Assembly (NCBI GenBank): GCA_020444265.1
Contig: JAHLLH010000012.1
Coordinates: 1-64,000 of the forward strand
Source of the DNA: a bacterium
GTDB taxonomy: Bacteria > Electryoneota > Electryoneia > Electryoneales > Electryoneaceae
Direction: 5' to 3'
DNA length: 64,000 bases
Shown: positions 27,524 to 34,338 of the stretch, piece after piece
Layout of the letters: every line of letters starts with the position of its first letter
How positions within the stretch are numbered: position 1 is the first letter of the stretch
The notes under the pieces: generated by a model
Databases searched by the model: none
What the model was told of the DNA's origin: nothing
What the model saw: only the letters and a program-made list of their open reading frames with translations
Translations under genes and position numbers: made by a program

Positions 27524-28027
27524 TCAGGGACAACGTAGGAATGTATCGACAGCTTCGTATAGTCGATCCCTGTACAGCGGGTGATAGCCCATCGTTCTGA
27601 ATACCTCCCTGCCAAGCGTATCGAGCACCACGATCGCTGGTGGAGCGATAACACCCCAGCTCCGAGCAACCTGCCCTGTCGGATCACTCAAGACTGCGAA
27701 ATCGATCTGACGCATGTGCAGCCACGTAGGAAGCCGCTGTAGCGTCCGAGGGCGATCAACGTTCAGACCGAGTACACCGATTCGATCACCGTACTTATCG
27801 CAAGCTTCCACGATGTCCTTTGCAGCCTGTTCGGCTGGTGTGCAGCAGGCTTTGAAGATGAATACAATCCAGGGTCGTCCATCCGGTGGAAATCGAGTAG
27901 CATCTTCGCTGCCAGGGGCTGCGGAGAGCGTGCGAAGTTGCTTGATCAATTCCGCCCGGTCCTGTGCAGAGGCCGTGGTAGCCACCAAGCTGATCAGAAC
28001 CAACGCTGTCAGAATAACCCTCTTCAA
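27524..28027 (-). CDS. Exported thioredoxin-fold protein with Cys-Cys in place of CxxC
   Basis: A 167-residue protein with a signal peptide when started at TTG 28027, one base after the ccdA stop; the ATG at 28069 would add an odd polar leader. The thioredoxin fold is visible: WIVFIFKACC as the active strand, GVLGLNVDRP, then the cis-Pro region GVIAPPAIVVLDTLGREVFR. The usual CxxC is replaced by C61-C62-T-P, with further Cys at 76 and near the C terminus. It could be a peroxiredoxin-like or CcdA-fed thiol protein. It is the third gene of a lipo-thioredoxin/ccdA operon. Confidence 0.82.
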   Translation of the reverse strand: MKRVILTALVLISLVATTASAQDRAELIKQLRTLSAAPGSEDATRFPPDGRPWIVFIFKACCTPAEQAAKDIVEACDKYGDRIGVLGLNVDRPRTLQRLPTWLHMRQIDFAVLSDPTGQVARSWGVIAPPAIVVLDTLGREVFRTMGYHPLYRDRLYEAVDTFLRCP

Positions 28028-28028
28028 G

Positions 28029-28712
28029 CTAGAATCCGACGTTCTTGTAGATGATGTAGATCCCCGCAAAGGTCACCAGCACTCCGAAGATTTTTTTCGT
28101 CCAGATGGAAACACTCATCGCGCCTTTGTTTTCCACGAACCTCTGAACGAATCCCGCTGAAATACCAGCGACAATGATCAATGCTACATGACCGATGGCA
28201 TAGATAAACAGCAACAGCGTCCCGTAGAGAACTTTTCCCTGTGAAGCGACAAAGGTGAGGATGACTACAAGGACAGGTGTGGCACAGGGGGAGGAGGCGA
28301 CACCGAAGAGCAGGCCGAGCAGGAAAGCTCCCAGGGCACCCTTTGTCTTTGGTTGGAATCGTTGCGGCATGGGGATTCGGACGTCAAACAGGCCAATCAT
28401 TGAAAGCCCCATGGCGATGACCAGGGCACCGATGATCCAGTACCATGCAGTTCCAACTTGCCCGAATAGTCGTCCGAAAATGGCTGCGATTGCACCTAGG
28501 ATGGTGAAGGTGATCGAAAGCCCCAGAGCGAAGAGCAGGGAATAAACCACTGATTTTCGCTGGTCCCCTCCGCTTGCTCCGCCGACATAACCGATCACCA
28601 GAGGCAGGATCGCGAGAACGCAGGGGGAACTGGCGGAGAGGAGTCCTCCAAGAAAAACAGCACCCAGGGCGAGAAAGGGATTCCCTTGAACAGCTTCGAG
28701 CAATCCTTCCAT
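28029..28712 (-). CDS. ccdA: CcdA/DsbD-type transmembrane thiol-disulfide transporter
   Basis: A 227-residue membrane protein with about six helices. It carries the paired cysteines that move reducing power from cytoplasmic thioredoxin to the periplasm: C31 in SASSPCVLAILP and C143 in ASSPCATPVLV. The start overlaps the upstream thioredoxin stop (TGATG) and the stop is one base before the next gene, so three redox genes form one operon. Confidence 0.93.
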   Translation of the reverse strand: MEGLLEAVQGNPFLALGAVFLGGLLSASSPCVLAILPLVIGYVGGASGGDQRKSVVYSLLFALGLSITFTILGAIAAIFGRLFGQVGTAWYWIIGALVIAMGLSMIGLFDVRIPMPQRFQPKTKGALGAFLLGLLFGVASSPCATPVLVVILTFVASQGKVLYGTLLLFIYAIGHVALIIVAGISAGFVQRFVENKGAMSVSIWTKKIFGVLVTFAGIYIIYKNVGF

Positions 28713-29134
28713 CAGAGTGCCACCCCCATGTCACGGAACACTTTTTCGATCTCTTCCTTTGGGAAATACCCTTCATGACGGAAAAATTCTTCTCCATCCG
28801 CTTTCAGAAATACCTGGGTGGGGATTAGCCGAATGCTATACTCTTTGGCGATGGCCTGATTCTTTTTAACATCGTGGAACTCGATGTGAATCAGTTCGCC
28901 ATGTTCTTCGGTCAATTGAGCCATGACTGGCTTCATCTTCTCGCAGGGGATGCAACCTTCACTCCCGAGCTCGAGCATGGTCGGAAGGGAGGGGCGTTCC
29001 GAAGCTGCTTGAACGGATTGGGAGGAGTGAGCGTCTCGCTGGAGCTCCTGCCTGCTGCAAGAAGCGACAGTGAAAACAATCACAATCATGAATGCGAGAA
29101 TTGGAAGCGTATCCAGCCGGTGTCTCTTGCTCAT
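28712..29134 (-). CDS. Lipoprotein thioredoxin
   Basis: A 140-residue envelope thioredoxin. From ATG 29134 it has a lipobox-like signal, VASC with C26, placing it on the periplasmic side of a membrane. The redox motif is GCIPC (C61-C64) and IRLIPTQVFLKADG holds the cis-Pro. A frame open to 29290 would add a poor leader across the promoter region. It is the probable first electron acceptor of the adjacent CcdA. It is divergent from arsR. Confidence 0.9.
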   Translation of the reverse strand: MSKRHRLDTLPILAFMIVIVFTVASCSRQELQRDAHSSQSVQAASERPSLPTMLELGSEGCIPCEKMKPVMAQLTEEHGELIHIEFHDVKKNQAIAKEYSIRLIPTQVFLKADGEEFFRHEGYFPKEEIEKVFRDMGVAL

Positions 29135-29237
29135 GTTTTTCTCAACCCGTTTCAAATTTTTACTAACAGGATCAGCGATCCACGGTCCAATTCCTGGCAA
29201 ACCGCGCATCATCAAATTACGATGGGGGGAATGCCTC

Positions 29238-29266
29238 TTGACTTTGTGAATGACGGAACTTAATTT
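29238..29266 (+). promoter_or_regulatory. arsR promoter
   Basis: TTGACT, 17-base spacer, TAATTT. The operator-like palindrome at 29267 begins directly at the -10 edge, so a bound repressor would block initiation. Confidence 0.75.
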
Positions 29267-29282
29267 ATGCATCATCGTGCAT
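29267..29282. promoter_or_regulatory. Probable ArsR operator 1
   Basis: ATGCAT-CATC-GTGCAT, an inverted repeat covering the predicted arsR start site. Its twin lies before the permease gene. Confidence 0.7.
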
Positions 29283-29311
29283 GAAAGCAAGAGACTGGTG
29301 AGAGGTATAGC

Positions 29312-29632
29312 GTGGACCCAAAAAAACTGGAGTTGGAATCCAAGCTCTTCGCTGTTCTTGGACAGCCAACACGCCTGAAGCTCCTATACATGCTTCGGGA
29401 TGGTGAGAAATGTGTATGTGAGATCACCCCCGCGATGAAAGAGGATCAGTCCGTTGTAAGCCGGCACTTGATAAAATTACGGGATATGGGCCTACTGGAG
29501 TGGCGAAAGGAAGGTGTCTCCGTCTACTACTGGATCGCTGAGCAACGCGTCTTCCGGTTGTTAGAGCTGGCGGATGACATCCTTCGGGAAGCTGCCCTGA
29601 AGCAGGCACGGGAAGTCGCCGGTGCACTGTAG
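29312..29632 (+). CDS. arsR: ArsR/SmtB-family metalloregulator
   Basis: A 106-residue winged-helix repressor of the metal-sensing ArsR family. GTG 29312 is the start. C34-V-C36 in EKCVCEIT matches the arsenite/antimonite-binding position known in E. coli-type ArsR. The recognition helix is DQSVVSRHLIKLRDMGLL and the wing region SVYYWIAE. It should repress its own gene and the permease behind it and release them when a thiophilic metalloid binds. Confidence 0.93.
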   Translation: MDPKKLELESKLFAVLGQPTRLKLLYMLRDGEKCVCEITPAMKEDQSVVSRHLIKLRDMGLLEWRKEGVSVYYWIAEQRVFRLLELADDILREAALKQAREVAGAL

Positions 29633-29656
29633 ACGCATTTATTTTTCTTCTCTTCT

Positions 29657-29672
29657 ATGCATAATCATGCAT
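29657..29672. promoter_or_regulatory. Probable ArsR operator 2
   Basis: ATGCAT-AATC-ATGCAT, a near copy of the site at 29267 (14 of 16 bases equal), 13 bases before the permease ATG. It implies a second, separately controlled promoter for the permease. Confidence 0.7.
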
Positions 29673-29685
29673 AAAGGCACGTCTT

Positions 29686-30792
29686 ATGTTTTGGGAACTG
29701 TTGTTGTCGGGTTGGCAGGCGCTTACTGAATACCTTTCAGCCCATGTCCTCACCTGTTTAATTCCGGCATTTTTCATCGCAGGTGCAATTGCTGTTTTTG
29801 TCAGCCAGACAGCGGTGATCCGTTACTTCGGTCCGAAGGCGAAGCGTTGGTTGGCGTATACGGTGGCTTCGCTGTCCGGGGCGATCCTCGCCGTCTGTTC
29901 CTGCACCATTCTTCCCCTGTTCGCGGGTATTCGGCAACGAGGTGCCGGGCTTGGTCCGGCGATAGCCTTTCTCTATTCAGGACCAGCGATCAACGTGCTC
30001 GCGATCATCTATTCCGCACAATTGTTGGGGTTGGACCTGGGAGTTGCACGAGCGACCGGCGCGATCGTCTTCTCCGTCGTGATCGGCTTGATCATGGCGC
30101 TTCTTTTCCGGAAAGAGGAAGAGAAGCTTGTTGAGAAAAACATGGAATGGGCGTACAGCTCGGATGATGATAGCTCGCACCCGCTGAAGCAGATCATCCC
30201 CTATTTCGCCGGGATGGTAATTTTCCTCATTGCGGCTTCATCCATCGGGCTAGTGGTGGAATTGACAAAGACAGATCCGGGTCGCTGGGCGATGGTCTTC
30301 GAGGGGAAACCTGTTCCCGCATTGATTTCGCTGGTCTTTCTGGTAGCCGTCATCGTCATGGCCGTCCGCTGGTATACGGGAGATGAGGTCGCTGAGTGGA
30401 TGCGGGAAACCTGGTCCCTCTTCAAGAAAATTGTGCCGATCCTGCTTGTTGGAGTCTTCATCGCAGGCATAGTCAAGGTTCTGCTGCCTGAACCCGTTGT
30501 GCAGAAATGGGTTGGGGGCAACAGCATTTGGAACAATCTGTTGGCGAGTGTCTTCGGGTCCTTGATGTATTTTTCGACACTCACCGAAGTCCCCATCGTG
30601 CGTGCATTGATGGACCTTGGCATGGGGAAAGGGCCCGCCTTGACCTTGCTGCTGGCCGGTCCATCCCTGAGTCTACCGAACATGATTGTGATTGGCAGGG
30701 TGATGGGTGTGAAACGGACCGCGGTCTATGTTGTCCTCGTGATCGTGCTATCGACGATGGTCGGCATGATCTTTGGGCGATTTGCAGGTTGA
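29686..30792 (+). CDS. ArsP_1-family (DUF318) permease
   Basis: A 368-residue membrane protein with about eight to ten helices. It shows the PF03773 features: AVCSCTILPLFAGIRQRG, then AFLYSGPAINVLAIIY, and a second half-repeat with STLTEVPIVRALMDLG and LLLAGPSLSLPNMIV. Characterised ArsP proteins export trivalent organoarsenicals; other members are untested. The CSC motif and the upstream CVC-type ArsR make a metalloid substrate likely. The small thioredoxin gene follows. Confidence 0.9.
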   Translation: MFWELLLSGWQALTEYLSAHVLTCLIPAFFIAGAIAVFVSQTAVIRYFGPKAKRWLAYTVASLSGAILAVCSCTILPLFAGIRQRGAGLGPAIAFLYSGPAINVLAIIYSAQLLGLDLGVARATGAIVFSVVIGLIMALLFRKEEEKLVEKNMEWAYSSDDDSSHPLKQIIPYFAGMVIFLIAASSIGLVVELTKTDPGRWAMVFEGKPVPALISLVFLVAVIVMAVRWYTGDEVAEWMRETWSLFKKIVPILLVGVFIAGIVKVLLPEPVVQKWVGGNSIWNNLLASVFGSLMYFSTLTEVPIVRALMDLGMGKGPALTLLLAGPSLSLPNMIVIGRVMGVKRTAVYVVLVIVLSTMVGMIFGRFAG

Positions 30793-30853
30793 CCCAGCGA
30801 TCAAGAAAAGCGAGTGTTTGATACTGATAGGTCTACGCAAAAGGAGTAGGATC

Positions 30854-31099
30854 GTGAAGAAGATCGAAGTCCTGGGGATCGGATGCCCCAACTGCAAAAA
30901 GACAGAAGCGATTATCCGTCAGGTAGTCGAGAAAAAGGGCTGGACTGAAGGGCAGGAATACGTCATCGAAAAAGTGACCAATCCCTCGGACATCGCAGCC
31001 CGTGGCATCCTCGCCACCCCCGGTGTCGTGGTAGACGGCGTCGTCAAGCACAGCGGCAAAATCCCATCTCAGAGCATGATCGAGGGGTGGATCGGCTGA
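30854..31099 (+). CDS. Small redox-active disulfide protein (thioredoxin_3)
   Basis: An 81-residue mini-thioredoxin. GTG 30854 follows AGGAGTAGG; the longer frame starts inside the permease. Redox motif CPNC at residues 11-14 after KKIEVLGIG, and cis-Pro in ATPGVVVDG. Such proteins commonly sit beside DUF318 permeases. It probably works in the cytoplasm with the permease or on its substrate. Confidence 0.92.
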   Translation: MKKIEVLGIGCPNCKKTEAIIRQVVEKKGWTEGQEYVIEKVTNPSDIAARGILATPGVVVDGVVKHSGKIPSQSMIEGWIG

Positions 31100-31169
31100 G
31101 GGGAATACACCGTTGTATGTGCAGCACGATTGGGTGATGCTGAGGAATGATCACTCATCGTGACGAACG

Positions 31170-31200
31170 AAGGCCACCCATGGTATCCATGGGTGGCCTT
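31170..31200. terminator. Hairpin between convergent genes
   Basis: AAGGCCACCCATGG / CCATGGGTGGCCTT, 14 perfect pairs, loop TAT. There is no good T run, but it lies between convergent stops. Confidence 0.7.
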
Positions 31201-31217
31201 ACAATAGGTATGGAACT

Positions 31218-33494
31218 CTACTTGAGTACGACAAATTTCCTTGATTCAGCCCCTGAGTCGGTCGATGCTTGCAGAATATAGACACCACTTGCCAAGGATT
31301 CGGCGGAGATGGATATGTGGTGGGAACCAGCGGCTAGTTGTGTAGGATGTGAAGTATAGACCTGTTGTCCCAGCAGGTTAAAGATCCTGTACTCAAAGTT
31401 CGTCGGTGTTGGAAGTGTAACGGTGACCGTTGTCGTGGCATTAAAGGGATTGGGTGCGATTTGCTGAATGCTGAACGTGCTTGGCCGTTCAGGTTCTTCT
31501 GCGACAGAGTTCACGTCAATTGAAAAGAAGTGAAGAGTTGAAGGTGTCGCGGCCAAGATCACATTGTTGTCATAGCTCAAACCAGCCAAGTGCTCAAAAT
31601 CATCAAATTCATAACTATCCTCGATTTGAAGTCCAACTATTGGCGTGTAGCGGAGAGTGATCAGAGCTGAATCTGTCTTGGCGACGATCATATCCGTATC
31701 GGGAATATCAACCGGATAGATTTGATTACAATCAATACTAAGATAACCCAAGTTGACAGGATTTCTTATATCACGAATGTCGATAATTCTAATCGAAGGG
31801 GATTCTAAATATAAGCTCAAGTAGAGTTTATCATCCTTTATAATGAAGTCATTAATATCATCATCATCATATAATGTTTCATGAATTAAGGTTACATTTT
31901 GTGGGTCTTCTACACTATAGAATTGAAGGTGCCCCCCTAACTGATCATGTCTCCAGGCTACGTAGGCTGAATCCCCAAGAACTGCAGTATTATAAGAATG
32001 TAAAGAAGGATCCTCTGTTTCTGACAGCAATACTGGGTTGTATAAATTTGATATATCATAGATGTAGAGAATCTGACCAAAACTAAGATAGAATCGTGTA
32101 TTGGTTATATTTAAACTTGATACGGGATGATTAAGGGGGATTACCGACGCTAACGTTGGATCTATTGGGTTTGTGCAGTCATAAATTCGAATGTCATAGT
32201 CAGAACCCACCGTAACTAGTGCGTTGTCAGAGCTGAATATGTAATTGACACGTTCTTCGTAGTCTTCAAGCTGATTGACCTCTACTGGTTGGGAGGGATC
32301 TGAGAAGTCAACGATGTGAATCGCGCTATCACCTCCAAGGAAGGTGATATAGGCGGTACTACCAATAGAGGTTATCGCGCTGATGTTAGGATTAACTGTA
32401 CGGGTGTAGATCTCCTGGATTCTGTCAAGGTCTGAGATGTCGTAAACCTGAAGTAGCGTATCATTAAAGACGGTTGGACTTTTTACGTACAGTCGTGTAT
32501 CCGTGCTGACAATTGTTTCAATTTCCCGGTTGATTGTGAGGCTATCCAATAGATCGACCTCGTTACTCTCATCAAGAGAAAAAAACTGAATTCCTATTGA
32601 CCAATCAGGATAACCAACAATGAACTGAGCATACAAAAAGTCATCGCCAGCAGCTTGATAAAGATAAGGGCGATAATCGCTAGTGAATGGATTTGTAAAA
32701 GAGGTTAAAGGCGTGAAATTATTTGGGTTTGTATTATCATATATCATAATCTCATCATCATCAGAAAACATAGCATATGTACCAATAAAACCGATATTAC
32801 GGTCGCCATCACCAAATAAAATCCCTTCGTATTCAGGAGTACCTGGGTGGTGAACGACGTTGTAATAATAAGCATATGCTTCATCGAGCTCAAAATCCAC
32901 CTTTACTATATATAAATAGCCACGATTTACTGTGAACTGATATAAATAACTACTATTTGATTGGACGTCTATGGAGTTACTATAAAAAATGCTATCTGGG
33001 TCTGAAAAATTCCAGATATCAATTGTATCTTGATAATTGTCAGTATAAGCAAAGTCATTGAAAAAAGTCATTTCAAGGCCGGTCGAAGGAATGGTGGGAT
33101 CATCGTCGTATTGAAATGTGTCACGAAAGCGTGGGGCCAGGGGGTTATCAAGTTCATACAAGGCTAACCTACCAGAAGGAAGTCTGGCCGTCATATAATT
33201 CTGCTGAACAGCTATAGGTATAAAAAAAAGCGTGTCATTACTCGTATCTTCTATAAAAGTATTCCCATCTTCATAAAATATCGCTAAACCACTACCAGGA
33301 AAGTCGATATAGGCATGACCGTTATAGACAACCATCCCGCGATTTGCGCCCCCGCCATTATAGATCGAACCCAGGTGATTGATTTCCTGCAAGGAGTGAT
33401 CAGCCTGAAAACCTTTGTTCGTTTGGGCAACTGAAAGCAGACACTGCGTCAGGATGAATAACAGGAAGAGCGCGACATTTTTCAGATGTTTCAT
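31218..33494 (-). CDS. Secreted LVIVD-type propeller protein with T9SS C-terminal tail
   Basis: A 758-residue exported protein. The signal peptide is clear (MKHLKNVALFLLFILTQCLLSVAQ) and ATG 33494 follows AGAGG. The body repeats blocks such as IWNFSDPDS, IYDNTNPNN, VYDISDLDR, IVDFSDPSQ, IYDCTNPID and IYDISNLYN, one per propeller blade. The last ~85 residues form a type A T9SS sorting-like domain (APNPFNATTTVTVTLP, YRIFNLLGQQVY, ASGVYILQ). Base composition is distinctly more AT-rich than all neighbours, with many ATA/AAT/TAT codons, which suggests recent transfer. Confidence 0.9.
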   Translation of the reverse strand: MKHLKNVALFLLFILTQCLLSVAQTNKGFQADHSLQEINHLGSIYNGGGANRGMVVYNGHAYIDFPGSGLAIFYEDGNTFIEDTSNDTLFFIPIAVQQNYMTARLPSGRLALYELDNPLAPRFRDTFQYDDDPTIPSTGLEMTFFNDFAYTDNYQDTIDIWNFSDPDSIFYSNSIDVQSNSSYLYQFTVNRGYLYIVKVDFELDEAYAYYYNVVHHPGTPEYEGILFGDGDRNIGFIGTYAMFSDDDEIMIYDNTNPNNFTPLTSFTNPFTSDYRPYLYQAAGDDFLYAQFIVGYPDWSIGIQFFSLDESNEVDLLDSLTINREIETIVSTDTRLYVKSPTVFNDTLLQVYDISDLDRIQEIYTRTVNPNISAITSIGSTAYITFLGGDSAIHIVDFSDPSQPVEVNQLEDYEERVNYIFSSDNALVTVGSDYDIRIYDCTNPIDPTLASVIPLNHPVSSLNITNTRFYLSFGQILYIYDISNLYNPVLLSETEDPSLHSYNTAVLGDSAYVAWRHDQLGGHLQFYSVEDPQNVTLIHETLYDDDDINDFIIKDDKLYLSLYLESPSIRIIDIRDIRNPVNLGYLSIDCNQIYPVDIPDTDMIVAKTDSALITLRYTPIVGLQIEDSYEFDDFEHLAGLSYDNNVILAATPSTLHFFSIDVNSVAEEPERPSTFSIQQIAPNPFNATTTVTVTLPTPTNFEYRIFNLLGQQVYTSHPTQLAAGSHHISISAESLASGVYILQASTDSGAESRKFVVLK

Positions 33495-33612
33495 TTCAAA
33501 CCTCTTGGTTGGTTGATCATAATGTACAATCTTGAAGCTATCCGCCCAAGTATACGGGTGGGTATGCTACGAACTCCAACCTCAAATAGGTCGTGTGACC
33601 GAGAGAGAGTGG

Positions 33613-34302
33613 ATGATCTGTTTCGCACATCGTGGGGCTCGGGGGCATGAGCCTGAGAACACCTTGCGGGCCTTTACCAAGGCTCTCGATTTGGGCGCGC
33701 CCTGGATCGAGGTAGATGTCTACCCAGTTGGCGGTGAGCTGGTGGTGATCCATGATCTGCGTCTGGAACGAACCACCAACGGCACCGGCTATGTCTTTGA
33801 GCAGGAGTTCTCGTACCTGCGGAACCTCGATGCGGGGATGGGGGAGAAAATCCCGACTTTGCGTGAGGTGCTCAACCTTATCGACGGGCAGGCGGGTGTA
33901 AACATCGAGTTGAAGTGGCCGGGCACTGCCGAACCGGTCGCGAAGTTGATCGATACCTGCTGCCGTGAACTTGGCTGGCCTGTAGACCACTTCCTCGTCT
34001 CGTCCTTCATCCACGCGGAACTGCGTCACTTCCACCAACTGCTTCCCGCCATTCGTATCGGCGCCCTTACGGGCGATCTACCACTGAACCTGGCAGCCTT
34101 CGCCGAGGAGTTAGATGCCGATGCCGTCCACGCCAACATTGAATTTGTCAACCAGGATTTCGTTGACGATACTCACCGTCGCGGTATGCAGTTTTACGTC
34201 TACACAGTCAACTATCCCGAGGATATCGCCTGGATGGACCGTCTCGGAGTCGATGGTGTCTTCACCGACTATCCGGAGCGTGTCCTGAGCTACAAGCTGT
34301 AA
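33613..34302 (+). CDS. Glycerophosphodiester phosphodiesterase
   Basis: A 229-residue cytoplasmic GDPD without signal peptide. It hydrolyses glycerophosphodiesters to glycerol 3-phosphate and an alcohol. The catalytic set is present: HRGARGHEPENT at residues 5-16, IEVDVYPVGGELVVIHD, then NIELKWPG. ATG 33613 follows GAGAGAG; the frame is open upstream to a TTG but with a non-family leader. It is followed after 36 bases by the hydrolase::GlpD fusion, which would use its product. Confidence 0.94.
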   Translation: MICFAHRGARGHEPENTLRAFTKALDLGAPWIEVDVYPVGGELVVIHDLRLERTTNGTGYVFEQEFSYLRNLDAGMGEKIPTLREVLNLIDGQAGVNIELKWPGTAEPVAKLIDTCCRELGWPVDHFLVSSFIHAELRHFHQLLPAIRIGALTGDLPLNLAAFAEELDADAVHANIEFVNQDFVDDTHRRGMQFYVYTVNYPEDIAWMDRLGVDGVFTDYPERVLSYKL

Positions 34303-34338
34303 CTTGCTTCCATCCCACAAAGAGGGGGAGGGGAACGC

